Assembly: GCA_041667545.1 (NCBI GenBank)
Contig: JBAYES010000012.1
Location: 1 to 42,187, forward strand
DNA length: 42,187 nucleotides
Direction of reading: 5' to 3'
Source of the DNA: SLID01 sp041667545
GTDB taxonomy: Bacteria; Omnitrophota; Gorgyraeia; Tantalellales; Tantalellaceae
In this document: in pieces, positions 24,241-31,975 of the stretch
Layout of the letters: each line of letters starts with the position of its first letter
Position numbering within the stretch: the stretch's first letter is position 1
Translations under genes and position numbers: made by a program
Notes under the pieces: generated by a model
Database searches by the model: none
What the model was told of the DNA's origin: nothing
The model's input: only the letters and a program-made list of their open reading frames with translations

Positions 24241-24775
24241 GTTCGTATTCTTTCCCGGAAGAAGAAATTATTACTCTGTCAGGGAATATGCTAAGTATAC
24301 GGAAGTTTCCGACCTGATCTCCTTGTGAAGAAAGTATGCCGTCGATAACAGCCCGCGGATGTTTTGGGGAGTGCATAATGCCGCTAAGAACAGGCAGCTT
24401 CGGTCCGGCTGTCAGTTCTGCCACCGGTTCGATATTTTCCGGGGATGCTGTTTCCATGGCAGTTGCAACAGGGGAGCCTTGCGTTATGGTTTGTTCGGGA
24501 ATAGCGGTTGTTTCAACGGTTTTTGCATTGGTCCGGCCCAAAGGAGATGCCGGGGGTATTACACTTTTTTGTCCGGAATTCCCTGGTCTAAAAAAAACCA
24601 GATAGGACACAAAGACTATGGTGGACAGCAAAAAAAGAAATATGACAGCAACCGTAAGTCTTGATGGTTTTTGACCTGTAAAACCGGGTTTTACGGAAGG
24701 GGAGCCGGAAGAAAAAATTTTTTCGAGAACACGTTCCTCCTGGGCTTTTTTTAACGCGTCTGCTATTATGCTCAT
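24227..24775 (-). CDS. gspB: GspB-like type II secretion assembly protein
   Basis: 182 aa. It starts MSIIADALKKAQEER, the characteristic GspB/PulB-type N-terminus, followed by one transmembrane helix (about 41-62) and a Pro/Thr/Ala-rich periplasmic linker. The C-terminal T2SSB-type domain reads LSGIMHSPKHPRAVIDG, then VGNFRILSIFPDRVIISSSG. GspB works with the ATPase GspA/ExeA to help the outer-membrane secretin pass the peptidoglycan. It lies one nt downstream of exeA on the same strand. No other T2SS gene is in the window. Confidence 0.85.
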   Translation of the reverse strand: MSIIADALKKAQEERVLEKIFSSGSPSVKPGFTGQKPSRLTVAVIFLFLLSTIVFVSYLVFFRPGNSGQKSVIPPASPLGRTNAKTVETTAIPEQTITQGSPVATAMETASPENIEPVAELTAGPKLPVLSGIMHSPKHPRAVIDGILSSQGDQVGNFRILSIFPDRVIISSSGKEYELILR

Positions 24776-24776
24776 G

Positions 24777-25601
24777 CTACACCGCCATTACGGGATAGGT
24801 CCCTTCTATTTCTTTTATACTCTGCTCTACCAATCCCTCGTCAATAAACATGGTTTCTTTTACAAATCCAAAAAGAAGCGCCTTGTCGCAAACAAGATTA
24901 ACAAGCCTTGGGATGCCTTCAGAGTACAGGAATATGCGGTCCGCCGCTTTATCGGAAAATACCAATTTGTCGTTCCCTCCCGCTATATTCAAGCGGTGCC
25001 GTATGTATGACAGGGTCTCGGTCTTTTCAAGAGGCATAAGGTGAAATCTTACGCTTACGCGCTGGCGAAGCTGCAGCATCGAGGGGAGGTTCAGTTTATC
25101 CCGAAGCTGGGGCTGCCCCACAAGAACTATCTGCAGAAGTTTCTCTTTGTTGGTTTCAAGATTCGAAAGCATACGTATTGTCTCGAGAGTGGAATTCTTA
25201 AGGTTTTGAGCCTCGTCTATTATCAGCACACAGTTCCTGTCGTTTTGGAGCTGGTCTAAAAGGAAGGAATTTATTGCCTTGATGAAAGCTACTTTGGCTC
25301 GCCGTTCAGGCTTTATTCCGAAATCGTCCGCGATCGCCTCCAGAAGCTGGGTGTTCGGGAGCGAGGAATTGAATACCAGCGAAAGTTTTACACTATCGTC
25401 GAGGCTGGATATTAAAGCCTTGCAAAGGGTGGTTTTTCCAGAACCTATTTCTCCTGTTATCTCGATAAAACCTTTGCGGTTGTTTATACCGTAGACGAGA
25501 TGGCTCAAAGCTTCCCGGTGAGTGTTACTTAAATAAAGAAAATCCGGGTCGCTTGTAACGTTGAAAGGGTTTTCCCGAAAACCGTAAAAATCAAGATACA
25601 T
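24777..25601 (-). CDS. exeA: ExeA/GspA-like AAA ATPase
   Basis: 274 aa. It begins MYLDFYGFRENPFNVTSDPDFLYL-like, the ExeA entry motif. It has Walker A ITGEIGSGKTTL (about 47-58), Walker B VLIIDEAQNL (about 124-133) and sensor region VLVGQPQLRDKL. The C-terminal peptidoglycan-binding domain and membrane helix of Aeromonas ExeA are absent, so this is the short cytosolic form. GGAG precedes the ATG. It forms an operon with gspB and is divergent from a PilZ gene. Confidence 0.88.
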   Translation of the reverse strand: MYLDFYGFRENPFNVTSDPDFLYLSNTHREALSHLVYGINNRKGFIEITGEIGSGKTTLCKALISSLDDSVKLSLVFNSSLPNTQLLEAIADDFGIKPERRAKVAFIKAINSFLLDQLQNDRNCVLIIDEAQNLKNSTLETIRMLSNLETNKEKLLQIVLVGQPQLRDKLNLPSMLQLRQRVSVRFHLMPLEKTETLSYIRHRLNIAGGNDKLVFSDKAADRIFLYSEGIPRLVNLVCDKALLFGFVKETMFIDEGLVEQSIKEIEGTYPVMAV

Positions 25602-25645
25602 CTTTTCTCCGGTGATTGTCGTTTGTGTCCGCGCGCACGACTATA

Positions 25646-25673
25646 ATTATACCCATAAACACCACGTAGTCAA
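25646..25673 (-). promoter_or_regulatory. Sigma70-type promoter of exeA-gspB
   Basis: On the minus strand TTGACT (25668-25673), 16 bases, then TATAAT (25646-25651). This gives a 5' leader of roughly 40 nt for exeA. It is back to back with the PilZ promoter at 25726. Confidence 0.65.
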
Positions 25674-25725
25674 AGAACTTCTGCGGTCTTCTAATGGTGT
25701 GTGCTGAGAACTTTTAACAAAAAAC

Positions 25726-25754
25726 TTGTATTCGGTGTGTCTCTTGTGTATATT
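25726..25754 (+). promoter_or_regulatory. Near-leaderless promoter of PilZ gene 1
   Basis: TTGTAT (25726-25731), 17 bases, TATATT (25749-25754), then nine bases to the ATG at 25764. This is the same -10 to ATG spacing as at 20445 and 27799, and there is no ribosome site. Confidence 0.55.
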
Positions 25755-25763
25755 ATGCTCATT

Positions 25764-26129
25764 ATGGTGTGGGAAGGAATAAACAAGCGAAAGTTTCCGA
25801 GAGTGAGCTATAAGTGCCTGATACGAGTGACAGAGGAAGGCGTAGAGGATGTTATTGAGACCTTTACGGAGAACATAGGCTCGGGCGGTATCTGCGTGGT
25901 TTTGGAAAAAAGGCTTGGCCTTTTCGAAAAAGTTTTCATGCAGATATTTATCGAAGAGGGAACTAACCAGATCGAATGCCGGGGAGCCGTAGTTTGGGTG
26001 GTTAAAAGGAGTAATTCTTCTTTGGCCGGAGAGGCTTATGATACGGGCATAGAATTCCAGGATCTTAAGGTGGAAGACCGTAAAAGAATAGGCGCCCTTG
26101 TGGATGATATTTTAGAGTCAGAAACTTGA
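25764..26129 (+). CDS. PilZ domain protein 1
   Basis: 121-aa single-domain PilZ protein, a c-di-GMP receptor fold. The N-terminal RxxxR motif is R9-KFP-R13. The second motif, normally [DN]xSxxG, reads NIGSGG, so its serine is replaced and ligand binding may be weakened. The start at ATG 25764 fits both the promoter and the family start; upstream ATG/GTG codons to 25701 precede the -10 box and would add hydrophobic nonsense. It is transcribed away from exeA, so shared control is possible. Confidence 0.8.
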   Translation: MVWEGINKRKFPRVSYKCLIRVTEEGVEDVIETFTENIGSGGICVVLEKRLGLFEKVFMQIFIEEGTNQIECRGAVVWVVKRSNSSLAGEAYDTGIEFQDLKVEDRKRIGALVDDILESET

Positions 26130-26173
26130 CATGGTAAAGGTAGCGTGATATACTCCATCTGTTTGGAGATATC
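26126..26173 (+). promoter_or_regulatory. Promoter with operator-like dyad upstream of the TIGR04073-type gene
   Basis: Consensus TTGACA (26126-26131), 17 bases, TATACT (26149-26154). An inverted repeat, GATATaCTCCA (26147-26157) and TGGAGATATC (26164-26173), straddles the -10 box and the expected start point. It is well placed to be a repressor site. Confidence 0.65.
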
Positions 26174-26206
26174 CGAATATTACAAAGAGGAGGAGGTGAG
26201 AGAAAC

Positions 26207-26536
26207 ATGCAGAAAGCAGTCAAGATCGTAGTGGTTTGTTTCGTCGTCATAGCTATGATGGGTATGGCTACACAGTGTCTGGCACAGGATCCAGCGAAGA
26301 AACTCGGAAGAGGTCTCGCTAATGTTCTGACAGGCTGGGTGGAGCTTCCTAAAAATATCTATGATACAAGCGTAGAAGAAAACGTACTTTCAGGTTTGAC
26401 GATGGGTTTAGCGAAGGGTGTCGGTATGACGATAGTCAGGACCGGAGCCGGAGTCTATGAAGCGGTTACATTCCCATTCCCGATACCGGAAGATTATACT
26501 CCGGTGTTAGAACCTGAGTTTGTTTTTAGCAATTAA
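26207..26536 (+). CDS. Exosortase-system-associated protein, TIGR04073-like
   Basis: 109 aa with a clear Sec signal peptide (hydrophobic core about 8-22, likely cleavage after CLA at 26). The mature part matches the TIGR04073 pattern: KLGRGLANVLTGWVELPKNI, then a GLAKGVGMTIVRTGAGVYE segment, and a terminal PFPIPEDYTPVLEPEF. The family is common in exosortase-carrying Gram-negatives; function is unknown. No exosortase or PEP-CTERM protein is in this window. A strong AGGAGG precedes the ATG, and its own promoter and terminator make it monocistronic and probably well expressed. Confidence 0.83.
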   Translation: MQKAVKIVVVCFVVIAMMGMATQCLAQDPAKKLGRGLANVLTGWVELPKNIYDTSVEENVLSGLTMGLAKGVGMTIVRTGAGVYEAVTFPFPIPEDYTPVLEPEFVFSN

Positions 26537-26563
26537 TAGAGATGACGTTGGTTTAGATCACAG

Positions 26564-26597
26564 AAAGGGAGCGATGAGAGTCGTTCCCTTTTTGTTT
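26564..26597 (+). terminator. Intrinsic terminator after the TIGR04073-type gene
   Basis: AAAGGGAGCGA (26564-26574) pairs with TCGTTCCCTTT (26581-26591) over a 6-nt loop and is followed by a T-rich run to 26597. It is the clearest rho-independent terminator in the window. Confidence 0.85.
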
Positions 26598-26667
26598 TGG
26601 TTGCTGAGAAAGGAAGTGTTCGCGGGAAAGCGCAGACTGAAAATAAACACGGGATTTTAGGAGTAAA

Positions 26668-27027
26668 ATGGGCGAAAAAAGAGGTTTCTTGCGTTTTGAT
26701 GTTTTGATGGATGCTTTCTGCCACATGGCGGGAAAAAAGAGAGATCTAAAGATCCAGAACTTGAGCAGGGAGGGAGCGGGGGTAATAAGCAACTATCCTC
26801 TCTCGGCCGGGGAAAGGATCAATATAGAGATGAATATCCCTGGCGATAATGTTCCTATAGTTCTTCAAGGAGAGATAGCGTGGGAGTCGTCCTGTCCCGC
26901 ACAGGATAAATGTCATTATCAAAGCGGCATAAAGTTTAAGAACATGGAGAACGGCGACAGGGCGAGATTGCTGGAATATGTGTATAACAGGTGGATAATA
27001 CCTTCGGGCAAAGAGGGAGATCGATGA
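26668..27027 (+). CDS. PilZ domain protein 2
   Basis: 119-aa single-domain PilZ protein. Both c-di-GMP contact motifs are present: R5-GFL-R9 and NLSREG (NxSxxG) near residue 34. The core continues with GEIAWESS and QSGIKFKNM, as in the family. TAGGAG lies just upstream of the ATG. It is one of four PilZ proteins within 7 kb that are not close copies of each other. Confidence 0.85.
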   Translation: MGEKRGFLRFDVLMDAFCHMAGKKRDLKIQNLSREGAGVISNYPLSAGERINIEMNIPGDNVPIVLQGEIAWESSCPAQDKCHYQSGIKFKNMENGDRARLLEYVYNRWIIPSGKEGDR

Positions 27028-27081
27028 TCTTTGTTTGTCCGGTGGAGATAAGAATGTCTATATGAAAAACGGGAGGATAAA

Positions 27082-27567
27082 GTGACAGAAGATCAGAAAA
27101 AAGAAAATGAGGTCTCAGAAAAAGATCAGCCAAAAGATATCCCTTCGGAAGACCCCAGATCCGAAGAGAAGGCAGAAGGCTCAAAAAAGGAAGAGATGAA
27201 GGAAGAGAAGAAAGATATTCTCGTGGAAGATGCCAATTCCGAAGGGAAAGCAGAAGGTTCAGAAGAAGCAGAGGTTAAGGAAGAGCCCATGGAAGGGCCT
27301 CAAGAAGAGACTAAAAAGGAAGACGCCAAAGAACAGTCTGAAGCCGGGTCTGAAGGCGAGAAAAATGAACCGGAAGAGGAAAAAGGACCGGCAAATCAGC
27401 CTAAGGCTACCTCCACACCGACTCCAACAGATTGCGCTGCTTGTTCCAAGGCCCTTCTTAAAAAGATGTGGTATTACCGCAATGGCAAGTTTTTCTGCAA
27501 CAAGAAATGTTTCAAGCGCAAGCAAGAGGAAGACAGCAAAAAAGCGGAAGAGCCGGCAGCCGGTTGA
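27082..27567 (+). CDS. Acidic low-complexity protein with C-terminal zinc-finger-like motif
   Basis: 161 aa from GTG 27082 (GGGAGG upstream). Residues 1-105 are almost entirely Glu, Lys, Ser, Asp and Gly, with imperfect internal repeats (SEEKAEGSKKEE and SEGKAEGSEEAE), and are surely disordered. The C-terminus has CAACSKALLKKMWYY, then FFCNKKCFKRK. The CxxC...CxxxC pattern fits a small treble-clef/TRASH-like zinc site. The family is not recognised. It follows PilZ 2 by 54 nt and may be cotranscribed. Frame usage and the zinc site argue that it is real. Confidence 0.65.
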   Translation: MTEDQKKENEVSEKDQPKDIPSEDPRSEEKAEGSKKEEMKEEKKDILVEDANSEGKAEGSEEAEVKEEPMEGPQEETKKEDAKEQSEAGSEGEKNEPEEEKGPANQPKATSTPTPTDCAACSKALLKKMWYYRNGKFFCNKKCFKRKQEEDSKKAEEPAAG

Positions 27568-27776
27568 CCATTATGCCCAATTGGATCCTCCGTGCGGTGT
27601 GGGTGACCTTTATCTCCTTAGGTGCCGCTTAGTAGAGATTGTTATGTTCCGCTGAACACGGCAATCGCTGTTTTTGAATGGATAATCTTGCTTATGATTC
27701 CCGGAATTGATCGTCTTCCCGGGTTCCCCCGCGGCAGTGTCCAGAACCTTGGTGCCTTCTTATTGGCCGGAATTAA

Positions 27777-27804
27777 TTGAAAAATCACGCACAAGTGTTA
27801 TAAT
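27777..27804 (+). promoter_or_regulatory. Near-leaderless promoter of the HIT gene
   Basis: TTGAAA (27777-27782), 16 bases, a perfect TATAAT (27799-27804), then nine bases to the ATG at 27814 with no ribosome site. The rest of the spacer back to 27568 shows no gene, only a CCCGG/CCGGG hairpin near 27700. Confidence 0.65.
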
Positions 27805-27813
27805 ACAGTCATC

Positions 27814-28161
27814 ATGTCTGACAAATGTATTTTTTGCATGATAGCCAATAGAGAAATCCCGGCGGAAGTGGTTTACGAAGATCCCGAAATAATGGCTTTC
27901 AAAGACTTGAATGCCATGGCTCCGGTACATTTGCTCTTTATTCCAAAGAAACACATCCCTACCTTGAACGATATGGATGAGGGGGATGTGGCTATTGCCG
28001 GAAGGATGCTTAAGGTTATAAGGGATGTCGCTTCTTCGCAGGGAATAGACTCCGCGGGGTATAGAGTTGTTGCCAACTGTAACAAGGATGGCGGACAGGA
28101 GGTGTACCACCTGCATTTTCACCTCTTGGGAGGCAGAGGTCTGTTATGGCCTCCGGGATGA
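27814..28161 (+). CDS. HIT-family nucleotide hydrolase (HinT-like)
   Basis: 115 aa, the HinT length. It begins CIFCMIANREIPAEVVYEDP and ends with the catalytic triad motif HLHFHLLGGR. It should hydrolyse purine phosphoramidates such as AMP-lysine in the cytoplasm. All histidines are present. It appears to be translated from a leaderless transcript. It is followed by PilZ 3 after 45 nt. Confidence 0.93.
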   Translation: MSDKCIFCMIANREIPAEVVYEDPEIMAFKDLNAMAPVHLLFIPKKHIPTLNDMDEGDVAIAGRMLKVIRDVASSQGIDSAGYRVVANCNKDGGQEVYHLHFHLLGGRGLLWPPG

Positions 28162-28206
28162 TCTTTTTTTATTCGGAATGCAGCACCTTATCTAAGAGGA
28201 GGTATA

Positions 28207-28569
28207 ATGACAGGAAAAATTGAACGACGAAAACACCCGCGAGTACGGGACAAGAACATTTCCATCAAACTTTCCGGACAGGGGCTTAATGTCATAACTC
28301 AAAGCCTTGATGTTAGCGCTTCGGGGGTATACTGTAAAGTTGACGGCAAGATCCCGGTTATGACACGCGTTTCCATAACTCTATCTTTGCCTCCCGGAAA
28401 AGGCGAGTCTGAGCCTTTGGTAATGGATCTTGACGGTGTTGTGGTCAGAGAGCATGCTGTAAAAGAGGACGGCAAGGTGCTGCATTACGATATAGCGATA
28501 TTTTTCAACACTCTTATGCCGCGCGAACGTCAAAAATTGATACAATATATAAACTCCAGGAATGGATAA
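28207..28569 (+). CDS. PilZ domain protein 3
   Basis: 120 aa. The motifs R8-KHP-R12 and DVSASG (DxSxxG) are both intact, so c-di-GMP binding is expected. No output domain is attached; it would act through a partner. AGGAGG precedes the ATG. It ends three nt before yjbQ. Confidence 0.87.
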   Translation: MTGKIERRKHPRVRDKNISIKLSGQGLNVITQSLDVSASGVYCKVDGKIPVMTRVSITLSLPPGKGESEPLVMDLDGVVVREHAVKEDGKVLHYDIAIFFNTLMPRERQKLIQYINSRNG

Positions 28570-28572
28570 AAT

Positions 28573-28989
28573 ATGATCAAAACAGGTTACATTCCCCTGG
28601 AAACCCGGGGTAATACGGATGTAACAAACATAACCGGAGAATGTGAAGGCATTGTTTCTTCGAGCGGGATATCGAACGGTGTATTGACGGTTTTCTGTCC
28701 CGGGTCTACAGGCGGTATAACTACTTTGGAATACGAGCCCAATCTAGTCAAAGACCTGAGAGAAGCCCTGGAAGTTTTTGCGCCTTCGGACAGGGAATAC
28801 CATCATAAGAAGACCTGGAACGATGACAATGGAGCGGGTCACATAAGGTCTTCGATAGTGGGACCTTCTTTGTCCGTTCCTATCGTGGCAGGAAAACTTG
28901 TCTTGGGCGCCTGGCAACAGATAGTCTTCTGCGATTTTGATGCTATCCATAGAAAAAGAAAGCTTACGGTGCAGGTCATGGGAGAGTAG
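28573..28989 (+). CDS. yjbQ: YjbQ/UPF0047 family protein (secondary thiamine-phosphate synthase)
   Basis: 138 aa, the family length. FCPGSTGGITTLEYEP, the histidine-rich REYHHKKTWNDDNGAGHIRS and the terminal LGAWQQIVFCDFDAIHRKRK are the UPF0047 signatures. E. coli YjbQ was reported to have weak thiamine-phosphate synthase activity, so it may be relevant to the stand-alone ThiD2 and ThiC encoded at 10.4-12.2 kb. That link is inference. It is tightly spaced after PilZ 3 and ahead of a DUF4416 gene. Confidence 0.88.
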   Translation: MIKTGYIPLETRGNTDVTNITGECEGIVSSSGISNGVLTVFCPGSTGGITTLEYEPNLVKDLREALEVFAPSDREYHHKKTWNDDNGAGHIRSSIVGPSLSVPIVAGKLVLGAWQQIVFCDFDAIHRKRKLTVQVMGE

Positions 28990-29017
28990 TTGTTTCCCGG
29001 GATCAAGGGGAGATTGG

Positions 29018-29569
29018 ATGAAAAACGATCCTTCAAGTGCCGGGGTCAAGCTGGTAACCAGTATTATATATCGGGAAAGAGCGCAGCTGGAGAAAACAGA
29101 GGCTTTGCTGACGGATCTTTTCGGGCCGGCTGAAGACTTGCGGTTTTTTTCCGATTTTGATTATACTGACTATTATCAAGACGAGTTCGGCGGACCACTT
29201 GAAAGGGTGATATTAGCGTACAGGGATCTGGTACCTTTGGAAAAAGCCCATATAGCCAAACTGAAGACCAATAAGATGGAACGTGAAATGGCTAAACTGT
29301 CAAGACGTACCGTGAATATAGATCCAGGATACGTAACAAAGGCAAAACTCGTGCTTTTTACGACAAAAGACTACAGCCACAGGATATATGCCGGGGATGG
29401 TATCTTTGCGGAATGCACTTTGTTCTTCCAGAACGGAGTGTTTAACAAATGGCCGTGGACATATCCGGACTACGCCTCCGGACCGATCCGCGGTTATTTC
29501 GGCAAGATCAGGGATATTTACGCGAAAGATCTATATAGGTCAAGGGCCGGCGAGGCGGCGGCTAAGTGA
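29018..29569 (+). CDS. DUF4416 family protein
   Basis: 183 aa matching DUF4416: VKLVTSIIYRERAQLEKTEA, DYTDYYQDEFGGPLERVIL, VNIDPGYVTKAKLVLFTTKD, then a Pro/Trp-rich KWPWTYPDY. The family occurs in Deltaproteobacteria, Omnitrophota and similar groups and has no known function. The start is ATG 29018 with AAGGGGAG upstream; an in-frame start at 28937 overlaps yjbQ. Confidence 0.85.
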   Translation: MKNDPSSAGVKLVTSIIYRERAQLEKTEALLTDLFGPAEDLRFFSDFDYTDYYQDEFGGPLERVILAYRDLVPLEKAHIAKLKTNKMEREMAKLSRRTVNIDPGYVTKAKLVLFTTKDYSHRIYAGDGIFAECTLFFQNGVFNKWPWTYPDYASGPIRGYFGKIRDIYAKDLYRSRAGEAAAK

Positions 29570-29576
29570 GCTTGAA

Positions 29577-30134
29577 ATGAAGAAAAAACATATTCCCGTA
29601 ATTTTGTTCTCCTCCGGGATAGTGATAGTGGTCTTCTTAACAACACTTTCCGGGTACGGGCTATACACGCAGTTCAAAAAAGACGCGTTCACTGTGGGGT
29701 ATCGTGATTCGATACACCGTATAACCGCTGACATTTTCAGGAAAGACCTTGTTTTTTCGGATGTTGCGATAGCCTTGCCGGAAGACGGCGGAGAGAACCC
29801 TGTGTTCAAGGGGACGCTCAAAAACAATGCCGCTCGTTCTTTAGCGGGGATACTCGTAGAGGTTTCTTTCTCTGACGATGACGGAAGGGTGCTGTATAAA
29901 GAATGGATAAGGCCTCTTCCCGGGCAAAGTTTTGCCGCTGTACCCTTTTCAGTTCCAGCTGTTTCGGAGGATTTTACTTTACTTCCGGGAGAAAGTTTTA
30001 AATTCGTACATGTTATGAGAAATTGCCCCGAATACCTGGTAAAACATACGTCTATGCGCCGCGGATTTGCCAAAAGAGATGTTTCAAAGGACATTAGTTT
30101 TAAATATTCCATAAAAGAACTGAAGGTTTTATGA
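29577..30134 (+). CDS. Membrane-anchored protein with FxLYD/DUF2393-like extracytoplasmic domain
   Basis: 185 aa. A KKKH N-terminus and one hydrophobic helix (about 6-26) anchor it. The rest looks like an extracytoplasmic beta-sandwich: FKGTLKNNAARSLAGILVEV, then FSDDDGRVLYKEWIRPLPGQ. That is the usual shape of FxLYD-type domains, in which conserved asparagines sit in a strand turn. No enzyme motif is seen. The stop overlaps the start of the next gene (ATGA), so it is probably a partner of the large hydrolase-like protein. Confidence 0.65.
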   Translation: MKKKHIPVILFSSGIVIVVFLTTLSGYGLYTQFKKDAFTVGYRDSIHRITADIFRKDLVFSDVAIALPEDGGENPVFKGTLKNNAARSLAGILVEVSFSDDDGRVLYKEWIRPLPGQSFAAVPFSVPAVSEDFTLLPGESFKFVHVMRNCPEYLVKHTSMRRGFAKRDVSKDISFKYSIKELKVL

Positions 30135-31975
30135 AAAAGACGGCAATTATAGTCATTGTGTGCGTCATGCTGCTGTTTGTTATGCTGGGACTGGCTTTCG
30201 TATATATAGACCTCACCGGCCACAAAAGTTTTTTCTACGACATAACCCTGAGAGAAGAGCCCTGGGGCGCTTTTGTCCTGGACAGGTATGTGACTGAAAG
30301 TATGGTGATATACAAGAGCAGGGTATCAACCCCTTTTTCTGAAGGATACCCTTCGTCCCTTTCAAGTTTGCACCTTGATAGAATGACCAAAATGCCGGTA
30401 AAATATGTCAGGGAAGATCTCGGGGTGAGGGGGCAGAAAGCGGTGACGTCTCTCGTCCAGAAGCAAGATCTGACCGATTATCTTTTTCTCGAAAATCCGA
30501 GATTTATCAAGGTTGAAAATTTTTCAACCGGAGAAAAGACCATGGTATATGCGCCCCAGGATCTGATGCTGGTGACAGCACTCATGGAAAGGTACAATTA
30601 CTGGAAAAAGGGAACACAATATCTCGAGATCATGATGCCGGTCTCCGCGTCTTTTCCACCGCTCAGAGACAGGGTGTCGATAAGATATGTCGAGGATGAA
30701 TACGTCAAAATCATGGGCAGAAAGATCGAGGCGGAGATCTATGTAATAGGGTCAAGAGCGGTCAAAGAAACAAAGATAGCTGTCTCCAAGAATTCCCACC
30801 GTGTATTAGAGATGGTATCTCCAGGGATAGGAACAAAGTTCACTTTGTCCGCGGTTAACGAAGGTCCGGCGAAGTTATCGATGTTTTCATTGAGAAACCT
30901 TCCCTTTGTAAGCTCCGTGATAAGAGGTATCCCGGAGGATAAAGATGTGTGTACAGTGGGATTCCCCGGAAGGTTGAGGGATGTGTCCGCTGAAAAAGTT
31001 CTTGTTCCCGGAAAAGTTGGCTCCAAAGAAGTTTTTTTTGAAAGCGGAAATGTGATCTTGAGCGGAAAAATATGGGAGCCTGAAGGGGATGGTCCTTTCC
31101 CCGGGGTTTTAATAGTGCCGGGTGAAGGGCCTGAAAAAACCGGAGAAAAACTGTTTAAAGACTATTTGGCAGGAAGTTTGGTCAGGTCCGGATATTTGGT
31201 GATGAGTTTCGATTCTCCCGGGCAGGGAAAAAGCCAGGGGAGTTTTTATGAAATGGACGACGAAATGAAAACGAGAAATATTCTTTCGGCATTCCGGACC
31301 CTTTCAGGGGACAAAAAGTTCTTAGCCGGGACGGGTGTGATAGTAGCACGCGGTACTTCCGGGAACGCTGTCCTAAGAGCGGTCGCTTTAGAAGAAAAGC
31401 CGATACCCTGCATACTTGTTTTACCCCGCCATGGAGCTTTTCCGGAGAAAAAAAGGTTAGACTTCTCAAAAGATGATGCAAAAGATATTTTGGGGCCATT
31501 CTGGACGGAGGGATGGGATGTAGGATTTCTTTCGAACGCTTCCAGGGAGGCGGCTAAACATTTTGAGTCTGTAGCAAGGTCAAGAGAGAATACTGCCTAT
31601 TTTTTGAGTGAGAGGCTTCCGATTAAAGGGTACAGAGATTATATAGACAGAAGTCCCCATCAACTTATGCTGTCTGTTAACGTCCCTCTTTTGATAATAT
31701 TCGATAGAGATGATCCATTGTTCGACAAAAGGGTCTCTGACGCGCTTCGACAAGCTCTTTCCCTGAAGACGGAAGGGAGTGAGGTTATTGTTCTTGAAGG
31801 TCTCGGGCAGTATGGCGGATCGATAGATTTTGCGGATGGGAAGTGGCGATATGCACCAAAAGAAGAGCTTTTTATTGCTTTAAAAGATTGGATGGATAAA
31901 GTCCGGATCATTGCCGATAGTCACGTAGAGGAGAATAAGGGTATCCAAGCGATTCATGCGGAGAAACTCAATTGA
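30131..31975 (+). CDS. Membrane-anchored protein with degenerate alpha/beta-hydrolase domain
   Basis: 614 aa. A signal anchor (about 4-26) is followed by a 270-residue N-terminal domain that I do not recognise and a C-terminal alpha/beta-hydrolase domain (about 300-600). The latter has WEPEGDGPFPGVLIVPGEGP and MSFDSPGQGKSQG. The nucleophile elbow reads GTSGN at 408-412, not GxSxG. The loop that normally bears the catalytic His reads GLGQYGG (Gln560). An acid residue is available near Asp525-Asp528. Hydrolysis is uncertain; Ser410 could still act if a His is supplied elsewhere. It is coupled to the upstream anchored protein. Confidence 0.72.
   Translation: MKKTAIIVIVCVMLLFVMLGLAFVYIDLTGHKSFFYDITLREEPWGAFVLDRYVTESMVIYKSRVSTPFSEGYPSSLSSLHLDRMTKMPVKYVREDLGVRGQKAVTSLVQKQDLTDYLFLENPRFIKVENFSTGEKTMVYAPQDLMLVTALMERYNYWKKGTQYLEIMMPVSASFPPLRDRVSIRYVEDEYVKIMGRKIEAEIYVIGSRAVKETKIAVSKNSHRVLEMVSPGIGTKFTLSAVNEGPAKLSMFSLRNLPFVSSVIRGIPEDKDVCTVGFPGRLRDVSAEKVLVPGKVGSKEVFFESGNVILSGKIWEPEGDGPFPGVLIVPGEGPEKTGEKLFKDYLAGSLVRSGYLVMSFDSPGQGKSQGSFYEMDDEMKTRNILSAFRTLSGDKKFLAGTGVIVARGTSGNAVLRAVALEEKPIPCILVLPRHGAFPEKKRLDFSKDDAKDILGPFWTEGWDVGFLSNASREAAKHFESVARSRENTAYFLSERLPIKGYRDYIDRSPHQLMLSVNVPLLIIFDRDDPLFDKRVSDALRQALSLKTEGSEVIVLEGLGQYGGSIDFADGKWRYAPKEELFIALKDWMDKVRIIADSHVEENKGIQAIHAEKLN

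Noticed and set aside
24336..25494. Several + strand open frames of 70-100 aa
   Set aside because: They are antisense shadows of gspB and exeA, whose minus-strand frames carry clear family motifs.
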